Source: Candidatus Nanoarchaeia archaeon (GTDB taxonomy: Archaea; Nanobdellota; Nanobdellia; SCGC-AAA011-G17; JACPNG01). Taken from it: a stretch of 64,000 nucleotides of DNA. The stretch lies in contig JAQTMY010000001.1 of assembly GCA_028714095.1 (NCBI GenBank), positions 445,172 through 509,171 of the forward strand. Reading direction: 5' to 3'. Shown in pieces: positions 24,361 to 33,504 of this stretch. The notes beneath the pieces are model-generated. The model did no database searches. It saw only the letters and a program-made list of their open reading frames with translations, and was not told the origin of the DNA. The translations under genes and the position numbers were made by a program. Within the stretch, counting starts at the first letter, position 1. Each line of letters begins with the position of its first letter.

Positions 24361-25097
24361 AATTTAATAATAAATTTCAATAAATACATTAACATTATTC
24401 CAACAATAAATAAGCCAATAACTAAAAGAGATCTGCTAATTTTAATTTCTTTTCTTATCTCAGGAACTAAATCAGAAGCGCTTATATAAATAAAACCTCC
24501 TGCAGCAAAAGCCAGTAAAATCCCAATAAAACCCTCTATTCTGTTTGATAATAAAAATCCGATAATCCCTCCTAATATAGCGGTTAAGGCAGAAACAAAA
24601 TTTAAGAATAATGCTCTTGTTTTTTTAATCCCCCCATGGATTAAAACTCCAAAATCTCCCATTTCCTGAGGGATCTCATGTATTATTACTGCAATCATTG
24701 TGGTAACTCCCAAAGGGGTATTAACCATAAAGCTTCCAGCAATTATTAGGCCATCAATAAAATTATGAATAGAATCCCCAAAAATACTCATATGGGCAAA
24801 AGTATGAACCTTGCATTCAGTTTCATGGCAGTGCCTCCAGTGCAAAATTTTTTCTATGATAAAGAATATTATAAAACTAATCAAGATTATAATAAAAACA
24901 TTTAAGTTTGTTTTCTCCAAAGCTTCAGGTATTAAATGTAAAAAAGCCCCACCCATCAAAGCACCTGCAGATAAAGCAACTAACCCAAAAGTAATTTTTT
25001 TAAGAGTATCTTCCTTAAGGGCCAAAGTAATTACTCCTATAAATGAGATTAAGCTGACTAGAAAGGTGCTCAGTAATATTAAAATTAATGGATTCAT
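24357..25097 (-). CDS. ZIP-family divalent metal transporter
   Basis: Eight-helix membrane protein (246 aa) for uptake of zinc, iron or manganese. Family motifs are HLIPEAL in an early helix, the metal-binding helix IV HNFIDGLIIAGSF and helix V HEIPQEMGDFGVLIHGG. A short His-rich cytosolic loop (HWRHCHETECKVHTFAHM) lies between helices III and IV. It converges with the HTH regulator (4 bp overlap) and is downstream of thiI by 14 bp on the same strand. Confidence 0.92.
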   Translation of the reverse strand: MNPLILILLSTFLVSLISFIGVITLALKEDTLKKITFGLVALSAGALMGGAFLHLIPEALEKTNLNVFIIILISFIIFFIIEKILHWRHCHETECKVHTFAHMSIFGDSIHNFIDGLIIAGSFMVNTPLGVTTMIAVIIHEIPQEMGDFGVLIHGGIKKTRALFLNFVSALTAILGGIIGFLLSNRIEGFIGILLAFAAGGFIYISASDLVPEIRKEIKISRSLLVIGLFIVGIMLMYLLKFIIKF

Positions 25098-25111
25098 TTT
25101 ATTAAATAATT

Positions 25112-26269
25112 CTAATAAGTTATAAATCTTTCCTCAGAGTTTAAAACAGCTTTTTTTATTAATTCCTCTCTGTTTTCTATTTCTTCTTCTATCTTAATAA
25201 TATCCCTTAATCTTGCCTTTGTTTTGGGATTTTTAGCAATCATAAATGAGCAACAATCAGAATAAGGTTTTATGGAAATTTCATAAGTTCCTATCCTTTT
25301 ACCAATTTCAATAATTTCTTCTTTATTCATACCAATTAATGGGGTTAGAATAACAAGATTTGATGAATCATAAATACATCTTAAATTTTCTCCGGTTTGT
25401 GACGCAACCTGCCCTAGATTATCCCCTGTGATCATTACATTAATTTTTTCTTTTTTAGCGATCTCATTTATAATTTTCATCATGAATCTCCTGTATATAA
25501 TCATCCTTGAATCAGACTGAACCCTCTTGATGATTTCTTTTTGGATTTCTTCAAAAGGAACAATGTATAATTTGGATTCTAACTGAATCTTATTTAATCT
25601 TTCAATCAATTCATTAATCTTGGATAATACCCCTTGATTTATGGTTTTATTAAAGATATGGACAAAAGTAACTTTGCATCCTCTTTTCATCATTAAGTAA
25701 GCAGCGACAGGACTATCAATCCCCCCGGATAAAGAACAGAGTATATTTGAACTTGAATCAACTGGCAATCCTCCTATTCCTTTAAGTTTCTCGTGATAAA
25801 TAAAAATTTCCTTATGCCCAACCTCAACAAATAATTCAAGATCAGGTTTACTTACCTCTACTTTTTTATTTAAGCTTTTGATTATTAACTCTCCTAGGAT
25901 TTTATTAATTTCCTGAGAATTTTTCTCAAATCCTTTGTTAGACCTTCTAGAACAAACCTTAAAACTGTTAAATTTTAGGTTTTCTAATAACCTTAATGAT
26001 TTTTCAGTTAAATCCTTCATGTCAAGCTTTGATATTTTACTAAAGGAAAAATAAGCTACTCCCGGAATTTTGGATAAAATATTTATTAAATTTTCCTTGT
26101 CATATTTTTTATCTAACTCGCAGGCAATAAATCCATATTTTTTCTTAGTATCTTTTACTTTATCCCTAAGAGCCTTTTTTATATTTTCAACTAGTTTATT
26201 TTCGAAAATAACTTTGTTTTCTCCCTTAGTGCCAATTTCGCTGTAATGAATTATAATATAATCGTACAT
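25112..26269 (-). CDS. thiI: ThiI-type tRNA 4-thiouridine synthetase
   Basis: Adenylates U8 of tRNA for sulfur insertion (s4U8). N-terminal ferredoxin-like/THUMP region (YSEIGTKGENKVIFENKLVENIKKAL through LIIKSLNKKVEVSKPDLELFVEVG), then the PP-loop pyrophosphatase motif LSGGIDSPVAAYLMMKRG (about 180). No C-terminal rhodanese domain; a Cys-Cys pair in SDCCSFMIAKNPKTKARL may carry persulfide, as in archaeal ThiI. The cysteine desulfurase at 37.5 kb could be the sulfur donor, an inference. Confidence 0.93.
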   Translation of the reverse strand: MYDYIIIHYSEIGTKGENKVIFENKLVENIKKALRDKVKDTKKKYGFIACELDKKYDKENLINILSKIPGVAYFSFSKISKLDMKDLTEKSLRLLENLKFNSFKVCSRRSNKGFEKNSQEINKILGELIIKSLNKKVEVSKPDLELFVEVGHKEIFIYHEKLKGIGGLPVDSSSNILCSLSGGIDSPVAAYLMMKRGCKVTFVHIFNKTINQGVLSKINELIERLNKIQLESKLYIVPFEEIQKEIIKRVQSDSRMIIYRRFMMKIINEIAKKEKINVMITGDNLGQVASQTGENLRCIYDSSNLVILTPLIGMNKEEIIEIGKRIGTYEISIKPYSDCCSFMIAKNPKTKARLRDIIKIEEEIENREELIKKAVLNSEERFITY

Positions 26270-26342
26270 TTTATTCAGATTTCCTCGTTCTATTTAAGCG
26301 TTTCTAGGTAGATTTATAAGCTAAGATTGTTTAATTAAAATA

Positions 26343-26627
26343 ATGGCCCAGTACAAGCAGATGTGTGTTATTTGTAGAAAAAATATGGCTCTTATGAGTT
26401 ATAAAAAAAGATTTCCCATTTGTGTGGAGTGTGAATTAAAACAGATTGATGAAAAAGTTGAAGAACCAAAATTCAAAAAATTATTTGACATTCCTCTGGA
26501 ATTTTACAGGGAAACTCCATTTCTCAGAGACATTAAAAGAAAATATCTCATGACTGGTTTCTTGACAGAAAAACAAGTAAGTGCTTTTAAGAAAACGGTT
26601 GGTGAACTAAAAAAAGAGAAAAAATAA
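26343..26627 (+). CDS. Small zinc-ribbon protein (94 aa)
   Basis: N-terminal zinc site from two CxxC pairs (CVICRK and CVECELK, residues 8-32) with a basic helical tail (FLDRDIKRK-type and VGELKKEKK). The central PLEFYRETPFLRDIKRKYL segment resembles small DPANN proteins of unknown role. Possibly an RNA- or protein-binding adaptor. Leaderless: a TTTATAAGC TATA-like box lies about 30 nt before the ATG. Divergent from thiI. Confidence 0.72.
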   Translation: MAQYKQMCVICRKNMALMSYKKRFPICVECELKQIDEKVEEPKFKKLFDIPLEFYRETPFLRDIKRKYLMTGFLTEKQVSAFKKTVGELKKEKK

Positions 26628-26674
26628 ATAAAAACCTATTTAAACAATAAAACTAATAAAATTTTGAGGTGATT

Positions 26675-26887
26675 ATGATGACCCCATTAATTACAGCTTT
26701 GCTTGTTATTTTAATAATTTGGGAACTTATTATGAAGGGTATTGCTCTGTGGAAAGCCTCTAGAAATGACCATAAAACCTGGTTTATTGTTATATTAATC
26801 CTAAACACTGCAGGAATCTTACCCTTGATATATGTGCTCTTCTTTTCAGAGAAGAAGAAAACCATAGGACTCAAAAAGAAAAAGTAA
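26675..26887 (+). CDS. DUF5652-like small membrane protein
   Basis: 70 aa from the ATG at 26675, preferred over the track's GTG at 26669 because GAGGTGA lies directly upstream. Two membrane helices (LITALLVILIIWELIMKGIALW and FIVILILNTAGILPLIYVLFF) separated by KASRNDHKTW; the KGIALWKASR and ILNTAGILPLIY patterns fit DUF5652 proteins common in DPANN and candidate-phyla bacteria. Lysine-rich C-terminus inside. Function unknown. Confidence 0.75.
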   Translation: MMTPLITALLVILIIWELIMKGIALWKASRNDHKTWFIVILILNTAGILPLIYVLFFSEKKKTIGLKKKK

Positions 26888-26938
26888 AAGATATAGTATA
26901 GAAAACAATTTAAATAAGTTTAGAGTAAAGAGATAACT

Positions 26939-27196
26939 ATGAAACTTGTTGTTGATATACAAAGCGATAGTCTAGCTGATCTAGCAAAGGCTATAAGAAT
27001 ACTTGAAAGAGCAAAATATAACCGAGAAAACAATAAACCTCTTACAGAGGGCTTTGATGAACTGGGGGTGAATGCATCTTCTTCCCAGAAAAGCTCAGAC
27101 TCATCTGGTCAGCTATCCAGAGCTGCTCAAGAAGCAAAGAAACAGATGGAGCTAATGGGTAAAATAGACCTTTCAACCTATTTCTCTAAGGGATGA
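26939..27196 (+). CDS. Hypothetical protein (85 aa)
   Basis: No family recognised. N-terminal beta/alpha start MKLVVDIQSDSLADLAKAIRILERAKYN, then a Ser/Gln-rich linker (NASSSQKSSDSSGQLS) and a C-terminal helix (RAAQEAKKQMELMGKIDLSTYF). Stop overlaps the ATG of the DUF4416 gene by 4 bp, so the two are translationally coupled. TATA-like AATTTAAATA about 27 nt upstream. Confidence 0.7.
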   Translation: MKLVVDIQSDSLADLAKAIRILERAKYNRENNKPLTEGFDELGVNASSSQKSSDSSGQLSRAAQEAKKQMELMGKIDLSTYFSKG

Positions 27197-27714
27197 AAAC
27201 TATCAAACCAAAAAAGGTTAAGTTATTTTGCGGGATCTTGTATCTCAGAGAGGAAGACCTAAGTTTGATTTTAAAAAAACTTGAAAAGAAGTTTGGTTCA
27301 ATAGAAGAAATGTCTCTTCCTTATGATTTTGTTTTTACTTCTTATTATGAACCCGAATTTGGAAAAAATCTTAAGAAAAGATTTGTTGTTTTTAAAAAAC
27401 TCATAGACCCAAAAAATATCTCTAACATTAAATTGTTTACAAACAATCTTGAAAATAAAGTTGTAAAGAGAGGGAAGAGAAAAATAAATATTGACCCCGG
27501 ATACATAAGCGTAGACCAGTTAATACTACCCACCGCAAAACCAAGACCCCACAGAATTTATCTGGAAAAAGGAGTCTATGCAGATCATACCTATATTTTT
27601 AAGAAAAATGAAGTTATAACTTTTCAGCATACATTCCCCGATTTCAAGCAGAACTTTGTCAAGGAATTCTTTTTGAATTTAAGGAGAAAATACCTTAATC
27701 AATTAAAACATTAA
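27193..27714 (+). CDS. DUF4416 family protein
   Basis: 173 aa. Matches the DUF4416 pattern throughout: KVKLFCGILYLREEDL at the N-terminus, FTSYYEPEFGKNLKKRFVVFKKLIDP, IKLFTNNLENKV, KRKINIDPGYISVDQLIL, PRPHRIYLEKGVYADHTYIFKKNE and a FPDFKQ ending. The family is found in anaerobic bacteria and archaea; activity is unknown. Coupled to the upstream 85-aa gene and 31 bp before AMP phosphorylase. Confidence 0.82.
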   Translation: MKTIKPKKVKLFCGILYLREEDLSLILKKLEKKFGSIEEMSLPYDFVFTSYYEPEFGKNLKKRFVVFKKLIDPKNISNIKLFTNNLENKVVKRGKRKINIDPGYISVDQLILPTAKPRPHRIYLEKGVYADHTYIFKKNEVITFQHTFPDFKQNFVKEFFLNLRRKYLNQLKH

Positions 27715-27745
27715 CTTTAAATATATATTTTCCAAGTTTATACCT

Positions 27746-29197
27746 ATGAAACTAAGAGTAAAAGCGGTGGGTCTTTCTACAGGTTATCCCCTAGTCGCAA
27801 TATTAAGTAAGGATGATGCTAAACATCTTGATGTTAATGCTCTTGACAGGATTGATATTAATGGAACAAAAGTCATTGTTAATATTTCCTCGAATGGAAT
27901 GAAAAATGGAAATATTGGTTTATTCAAAGAAACTCTCGAGAAACTAAAGGTAAAACCAAACCAGTTAGTTAATGTAAAAATAGGCCATCTTCCACGTGGA
28001 ATAGAGTTTATTGAAAATAAGCTAAAGGGGAATGTATTAAATAAAGAAGAGTTAGACAGGATAATAAAAGAAATAATTAATAATGAATTAAATGAGGCAG
28101 AGATCGCTTATTTTGTTTCAGCATGTTATTCTAATGGAATGTCAGACAAGGAAGTTATGTATTTGACAAAAGCAATGGTTGAGAACAGCAAAACAATTAA
28201 AATTGGAAATAAAAAAGTTCTTGATAAGCATTGTGTTGGGGGTATCCCAGGAAACAGAACTTCGATGGTTATTGCTCCAATTATAGCCTCAATGGGATTT
28301 TTAATGCCTAAAACCTCAACAAGGTCTATAACAAGCCCTTCGGGTACTGCAGACACAATGGAAACTCTCGCAAATGTTACCTTGTCTAAAGACCAGATTA
28401 TAAAAGCGGTCAAAAAAACAAACGCCTGTTTGGTTTGGGGCGGTGCTTTAGACTTAGCTAATGCAGACCAGGCAATTATAAGGGTTGAAAGATTATTAAG
28501 AATTGATGCTCAGCCAATGCTCCTTTCCAGTATATTATCAAAGAAAAAATCTGTTAATGCAAGCTATGTTATAATTGATATCCCTATTGGAGAAACCGCC
28601 AAAATAAAGACAAGCAAAGAAGCAAAGATTCTTAGAAGAAGATTTGTGAAGATTGGAAAAATGCTTGAAATGAAAGTCCGAGTTGTTATAACAGATGGAT
28701 CTCAGCCAGTAGGAAATGGGATTGGGCCTGTACTGGAAGCAATAGATGTTTTGCAGGTTTTAAGAGGGCATGGCCCAAAAGATTTAAGGGAAAAATCAAT
28801 ATTCCTTGCAACAGAATTATTGGATTTAGCCGGAGTCAAAAAGGCAAAAAGTAAGGTTCTGTATTCTTTAGCTTCTGGAAGAGCATATGCAAAAATGAAA
28901 GAAATCATAAAAGTTCAGGGGAAAAACCTTCATAGACTTAAGGTCGGGAAATATTATAAAACAATAATTTCAACTAGATCCGGAAGGGTTCATTCAATAG
29001 ATAATGAAAGAATCTCCAAACTTGCGAGAATTTTGGGATGTCCTGAAGACAAGGGGGCAGGCCTTTATCTTAATGTTAAAAAAGGATTTAATGTAAAAAG
29101 AAATCAGGCATTGTTTACGATGTATGCAGAGTCCAGGAAAAAATTGGACTATGCCCTGGAAGAATTAGACAGGGATTATCCAATAAAGGTTTCTTAA
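27746..29197 (+). CDS. deoA: AMP phosphorylase (archaeal thymidine-phosphorylase-like)
   Basis: Converts AMP and phosphate to ribose-1,5-bisphosphate and adenine, first step of the archaeal nucleoside-monophosphate pathway that feeds type III RuBisCO. The phosphorylase core has KHCVGGIPGNRTSMVIAPIIAS, RSITSPSGTADTMETLANV and ITDGSQPVGNGIGPVLEA. An 80-residue N-terminal extension unique to AMP phosphorylases distinguishes it from ordinary thymidine phosphorylase. 483 aa, normal. RuBisCO and ribose-1,5-bisphosphate isomerase are not in this window. Confidence 0.93.
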   Translation: MKLRVKAVGLSTGYPLVAILSKDDAKHLDVNALDRIDINGTKVIVNISSNGMKNGNIGLFKETLEKLKVKPNQLVNVKIGHLPRGIEFIENKLKGNVLNKEELDRIIKEIINNELNEAEIAYFVSACYSNGMSDKEVMYLTKAMVENSKTIKIGNKKVLDKHCVGGIPGNRTSMVIAPIIASMGFLMPKTSTRSITSPSGTADTMETLANVTLSKDQIIKAVKKTNACLVWGGALDLANADQAIIRVERLLRIDAQPMLLSSILSKKKSVNASYVIIDIPIGETAKIKTSKEAKILRRRFVKIGKMLEMKVRVVITDGSQPVGNGIGPVLEAIDVLQVLRGHGPKDLREKSIFLATELLDLAGVKKAKSKVLYSLASGRAYAKMKEIIKVQGKNLHRLKVGKYYKTIISTRSGRVHSIDNERISKLARILGCPEDKGAGLYLNVKKGFNVKRNQALFTMYAESRKKLDYALEELDRDYPIKVS

Positions 29198-29259
29198 AAG
29201 TTTTATTGTTCTCCAATGCAATAATAAACCTTAAATATTGAGAAACCATTTCATAAAAT

Positions 29260-29964
29260 ATGAAAGCAATCATACTTGCTGCAGGATATTCTGGAAAAAG
29301 TTTTCCCTTAATGAGAGAGAGACCTAAATCACTTATTCTTGTCAAGGACAAACCCGTGGTGGGGCATATCGTAGATAAAATCAAAGAACTAAAAGAAATT
29401 GATAAAATATATCTTGTTACAAATGATAAATACAAAAAATTGTTTATGGCCTGGCTTAACGACGATAATGTCGAAGTTGTTAGTGATGGGACAAAAGACA
29501 GGAAAGAGCAGCTTGGGGCAACAGGTTCATTAAATTTTATTATAAAAAATAAAAACCTGCAGGAGGACTTATTGATTGTTGCAGGAGACAATCTTTTTGA
29601 TTTCAGTTTATCCCCTTTGATTAGCGATAGGGATAAGATTAAGATTGGGGTTTATGATATAGCAGATTTGAAAAAAGCAACTAACTATGGGGTTGTTAAA
29701 CTTAATGGATCAAAACTTAAGGAATTCGAGGAAAAGCCAAAACAAACAGACTCTACCTTGATTAGCACCGCATGCTATTATTTCCCAAAAGATTCTCTTA
29801 AATTTATTGATTCATTCCTGGATGTTAATGAGGAATCTGAACTTGGGCATTTTATAAAATTTTTAAAAGATAAAAAAGAAATAGAAACACATAAGTTTGA
29901 AGGAAGATGGTTTGATATAGGAACAGATTCTAAGTTAAGAAAAGTAAGAAGAGAATATTCCTAA
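29260..29964 (+). CDS. Sugar-phosphate nucleotidyltransferase
   Basis: Rossmann-type NTP transferase making a nucleotide-sugar. N-terminal signature MKAIILAAGYSGKSFPLMRERPKSLILVKDKP (nucleotide loop with an unusual YSGKSFPL rather than GxGTRLxPLT), metal-site GDN in VAGDNLFDF and the late EGRWFDIGTD substrate motif. 234 aa, without a left-handed beta-helix acyltransferase, so glucose-1-phosphate thymidylyl- or uridylyl-transferase-like. TATA-like TTAAATATT upstream. Nucleotide and sugar specificity cannot be told. Confidence 0.85.
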   Translation: MKAIILAAGYSGKSFPLMRERPKSLILVKDKPVVGHIVDKIKELKEIDKIYLVTNDKYKKLFMAWLNDDNVEVVSDGTKDRKEQLGATGSLNFIIKNKNLQEDLLIVAGDNLFDFSLSPLISDRDKIKIGVYDIADLKKATNYGVVKLNGSKLKEFEEKPKQTDSTLISTACYYFPKDSLKFIDSFLDVNEESELGHFIKFLKDKKEIETHKFEGRWFDIGTDSKLRKVRREYS

Positions 29965-30120
29965 TTATTTTTTCCTTTTTAATTTATTCCCTAAAAGTCT
30001 GGTAATTTTAACATCTAAAGCCAGTATCCTTCTTTCAAGAATAAATATTCTTCTTAGGCTGTATATCATCCCAACAACAGCTCCAAGCATGACATATAAA
30101 ATTACAGTTATCTGATCCAA
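29965..30120 (-). CDS. Small single-helix membrane protein downstream of secD (51 aa, TTG start)
   Basis: Missed by the ORF track. TTG at 30120-30118 has GAGAGGTGA placed 5-6 nt upstream. The 51-aa product has one membrane helix (ITVILYVMLGAVVGMIYSL) and a basic coiled tail (RRIFILERRILALDVKITRLLGNKLKRKK). It follows secD by 45 bp on the same strand and abuts the nucleotidyltransferase stop. It might be an accessory of the SecDF complex, in the way YajC accompanies SecDF in bacteria; that is positional inference. Confidence 0.65.
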   Translation of the reverse strand: MDQITVILYVMLGAVVGMIYSLRRIFILERRILALDVKITRLLGNKLKRKK

Positions 30121-30165
30121 TTATATCACCTCTCCAAAATATATGATTGATTTAATTTAAATATT

Positions 30166-31896
30166 TTACTTTTTTAGGATTTTCTCTGCAACAGCTGCAA
30201 AAGCAGGTCTTGTTATAAATACCCCTATTGAAACCCCTATGATGGTTGTAACTGCAAAACCTTTAACTAATCCTGCACCAGCCCAAAGTAATGGTATCAT
30301 TGCAGCCACTGTAGTTGCATATGCAGCAAGGATAATAAAGAAAGATCTCTTAATTTTTTCCTTCCAATTATAGGTTATCTCTTCTTTTCCTCCTTTAAGT
30401 ATCTCATCGATCATAACGATCTGATCATCAACTCCAGTACCAACCGCAGCAATTATTCCTGCAATTGAAACTAGATCCATATCCCATTTGATTATTGCAG
30501 CAACTCCGAGTGTTAATAAAACTTCACTTACAAGGGTTATCATAACCGGAATTAAAATCTTTAAGGATTTGTATCTGAAGTATAATACCAATCCAACACC
30601 AATTATTGCTAGGATTCCGACAATGAATGCATTTCTGACAAAGTCCTTTCCTAACAATGGAGAGATTGTATCCAATTTTTCTACTTCAATCTCAACAGGC
30701 AATGAACCCGTGATGAGTATTGTTTGTAAATTATTCATATTATAAACAGCAGCATTGAATGCATCCTGCTCTGTTGCTCCATATCCAGGTCCTGAAATAA
30801 GTATGTCCTGTGTTTCTAAACCTCTAAGATCTTTGGATACTCTTAAAGAATCAACCAATCTTCCGTCAAGATAGAAATCAATATTCTTTTCAAGATATTC
30901 CCCTCCGTTTTCCATAATTATTCCAAGGTCTTTGGTGGCTGCAGCATGTTTCTTTGCAACCTCAGGACTTAGCCTTATTGTAAACTGGAAAGTACATACA
31001 TAACCTTCCTGAGCCTCATCGCATGATTTTATTCCCGCGCAGGTTCCATCTTCCCTGCATACAAAAGGAATGTCTTTTTGTCCGCCCTGGAATATAACAT
31101 TGTCTCCAATCTTTGCCTCAAACTTACCTTGTTGCTTAATTAAGTTTGAAATTTCATCTGAACTTACATCAGCAATTTCTATGAGAATATATTTCTGGTT
31201 GTTTAGGTCAGTAGCAGATCTTATGCTTAAGTCCTTTACCCCATAAACATTTAATCTGTTTGATAAAACAGCTATTAAATCCTCAATATCCTGATAACTT
31301 ACATCCTCCCCAACAGGTCTTAACAATGCCCTTGTTCCGCCCTGTAAATCAAGCCCTTTCCCTATGTTTGAGGTTTTGGCATTTGTTACAGTAATCTGGG
31401 GGGTTCCTCTTGTTAGAAATATAACCTCCTTCCTGTTTGTTGTTATTGTTATTTTTTCTTTAGGCAATAATTCTGAACTTATTTTGTCAAGATCATCCTG
31501 ACTTTCAATTTTTTTATTATTAACCTCAGTAATTATAGCTCCTTTATCAACAAACTTACTGGAAATAACAGTTAAATTTTCAGTAACAAAACCAATATCA
31601 TAGGTAGTTTCATAATTATATTCCTTGAGATTGGTTTTAACATTAAGTTTTACTGGGGATCTATCAAGATACTTGACTGCATTGTTATATTCTGTTAAAG
31701 TTGAAATTTCCTGTCCATTAATAGCAAGAATTTTTTCTCCAGTCTCTAATCCCTGTTCAGAATAGGTAGTTCCAGGCACAACAGATTTTATCTCAATCCC
31801 TGTTGCCCATGGTCTTGGGGCAATAGCTAAAATAGCTATGATTATTGCAAATATTAGAATCCATATTCTTACATTTAATTTTGGAAAATTACTCAT
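30166..31896 (-). CDS. secD: Protein-export membrane protein SecD
   Basis: RND-type partner of SecF that uses the ion gradient to help SecYEG export. LDLQGGTRALL (about residue 185), SNRLNVYGVKDLSIRS and DVSSDEISNLI mark the first outer domain; the six-helix core carries DLVSIAGIIAAVGTGVDDQIVMIDEI, with the membrane Asp residues. Between helix 1 and the LDLQGG motif is about 130 aa of PDZ-like sequence (VVPGTTYSEQGLETGEKILAINGQEIS). 576 aa. Overlaps the secF stop by 8 bp. Confidence 0.94.
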   Translation of the reverse strand: MSNFPKLNVRIWILIFAIIIAILAIAPRPWATGIEIKSVVPGTTYSEQGLETGEKILAINGQEISTLTEYNNAVKYLDRSPVKLNVKTNLKEYNYETTYDIGFVTENLTVISSKFVDKGAIITEVNNKKIESQDDLDKISSELLPKEKITITTNRKEVIFLTRGTPQITVTNAKTSNIGKGLDLQGGTRALLRPVGEDVSYQDIEDLIAVLSNRLNVYGVKDLSIRSATDLNNQKYILIEIADVSSDEISNLIKQQGKFEAKIGDNVIFQGGQKDIPFVCREDGTCAGIKSCDEAQEGYVCTFQFTIRLSPEVAKKHAAATKDLGIIMENGGEYLEKNIDFYLDGRLVDSLRVSKDLRGLETQDILISGPGYGATEQDAFNAAVYNMNNLQTILITGSLPVEIEVEKLDTISPLLGKDFVRNAFIVGILAIIGVGLVLYFRYKSLKILIPVMITLVSEVLLTLGVAAIIKWDMDLVSIAGIIAAVGTGVDDQIVMIDEILKGGKEEITYNWKEKIKRSFFIILAAYATTVAAMIPLLWAGAGLVKGFAVTTIIGVSIGVFITRPAFAAVAEKILKK

Positions 31897-32764
31897 TTTT
31901 GAATTTCCTTTTTGTATACCAATTTATAAGGTATGAGTTAACAGTATAGGTTATAATTATATCAACAATTAATCCAATTACAATTATAACAAACATTTCT
32001 TTTATAAGATAAGACTGGGTAAAAATAATTCCTAGTACAAGTGCTGCCATCGTTGTTGCACTCATAGTTAATCCGGTTTTGATTGAATCTAATGTTCTTG
32101 ATTCTATTGTTCCTTCTCTTCTTTTGAATACCTTAACTGTCAATAAGATATCTGTGTCAATTCCATAACCAATAATTAGTAGTAAAGCAGACAATCCTGC
32201 AGTCGAAACCCTTATTCCTAAAACATTAATAATTGCAACGTTTACAATAAGATCAAAGACACCAGAGCATATAACTATTAGGCTTGCGATAGGATTTCTA
32301 AATGTTATGAATACAACAACTGCCATAAATAAAAATGCTAGGAGAATAGCCCTAATCATCTGGGCATAGAAACTTTTTCCCAGAGTAGACCCTGTTTCTT
32401 CAAATGAAGAATTATCCTGGTTTAATTCTATGTTTAAGATTCCGGAGATTGCTTGTTTTAATTCATCTGATTTTACATTGCCTTCTATAGAAAATCCTTT
32501 TTGCTTATCACTTCCAAATTCAGTTATTCTTCTGAAAACAAAATCAGTATTAAATTTTTTCTCTAATTCAGGAACTAGACTTGATAAATCCTTATCTGTA
32601 TAGACTGTTGCCGAGGCTCCTCCTGTTAAAGTAACATCTTTTTTTATTATATCTCCGGTTTTTATATAAGAATTGCTTAATATGAAAATGCTTAGTAAGA
32701 TAAGTATCAATGGGATAATCATTAATTTCTTATGATTCTTGAAATAAAAATCGGTTATCTTCAT
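31889..32764 (-). CDS. secF: Protein-export membrane protein SecF
   Basis: Partner of SecD, 291 aa with six membrane helices and one outer domain. The TGGASATVYTD segment follows helix 1, and the core has VVVFITFRNPIASLIVICSGVFDLIV, LLIIGYGIDTDILLTVKVFKR and RTLDSIKTGLTMSATTMAAL, the typical SecF loops. Translated first, with secD overlapping its end; promoter region is shared with the divergent membrane protein at 32839. Confidence 0.95.
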   Translation of the reverse strand: MKITDFYFKNHKKLMIIPLILILLSIFILSNSYIKTGDIIKKDVTLTGGASATVYTDKDLSSLVPELEKKFNTDFVFRRITEFGSDKQKGFSIEGNVKSDELKQAISGILNIELNQDNSSFEETGSTLGKSFYAQMIRAILLAFLFMAVVVFITFRNPIASLIVICSGVFDLIVNVAIINVLGIRVSTAGLSALLLIIGYGIDTDILLTVKVFKRREGTIESRTLDSIKTGLTMSATTMAALVLGIIFTQSYLIKEMFVIIVIGLIVDIIITYTVNSYLINWYTKRKFKNE

Positions 32765-32838
32765 ACTTTTTTCAAGTTTTAGTGGCTTTAAAAAGGTTTT
32801 GGATAATTTTAAATATTATGGATTCATTCTAACTCTAA

Positions 32839-33480
32839 ATGAAAATAGACAAGTCAGATACAATCTTGATATTGACTATCATAGTCTTTGTTGGAATATT
32901 CTTAGTGCTCAGTCCAAGCTATATTGGTTATCAAACCCAGGAAATTGAAGAATATGAATGCGGAGACAGTATATGCACAAGCCCTTATGAGGATGAGATA
33001 ATATGCCCAGAAGACTGCTCATCCAGTATAAAAATTCCTTATGGATTAATTGTAATATTAATTATTGTTCTAATTGCTGGTTTAATTTATTTTAATTTAT
33101 ACAAAGGAAAGAAAGATTTGAGAGAACTTACAAAAGGGAGAAAACCCTATACAAACATCCAGGATTACCAGAACCTCAAGAATTTTGTAACTAAAGAGAT
33201 AAATAATAACCTGAAATTTAAGGAAATTACACTTAAACTAGCAAACAAAGGATGGACAAAAAAACAGATTGAATATGTTTATGATGATGTCTTGTGGGAA
33301 AAAAGAAAAGTTCTTATTGATATAACCCCTAAACAAACAAAAGATTCTTCTTCACTAATTGATTATTTAAATAAATGTAAAAACCTAAATCTAAGCAAGT
33401 TTGTTGTAAAGTTTAAACTGCGTGAAAAAGGCTGGGATAAAAAGACAATAAATGAAGCTCTTAAGAAGGTTAATTATTAA
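32839..33480 (+). CDS. Membrane protein with Cys motif and two UBA-like C-terminal repeats
   Basis: 213 aa. Two membrane helices (ILILTIIVFVGIFLVLSPSYIG and LIVILIIVLIAGLIYFNLY) flank an outer segment CGDSICTSPYEDEIICPEDC, with four cysteines in a CxxxxCxnCxxxC arrangement likely forming disulfides. Inside are two related helical repeats ending in KGWTKKQIEYVYDDV and KGWDKKTINEALKKV, which resemble small UBA/CUE-like three-helix modules. No known family; this architecture recurs in DPANN. Divergent from secF, 75 bp apart. Confidence 0.75.
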   Translation: MKIDKSDTILILTIIVFVGIFLVLSPSYIGYQTQEIEEYECGDSICTSPYEDEIICPEDCSSSIKIPYGLIVILIIVLIAGLIYFNLYKGKKDLRELTKGRKPYTNIQDYQNLKNFVTKEINNNLKFKEITLKLANKGWTKKQIEYVYDDVLWEKRKVLIDITPKQTKDSSSLIDYLNKCKNLNLSKFVVKFKLREKGWDKKTINEALKKVNY

Positions 33481-33504
33481 TTACATATATATACTTAGTT
33501 TTAA

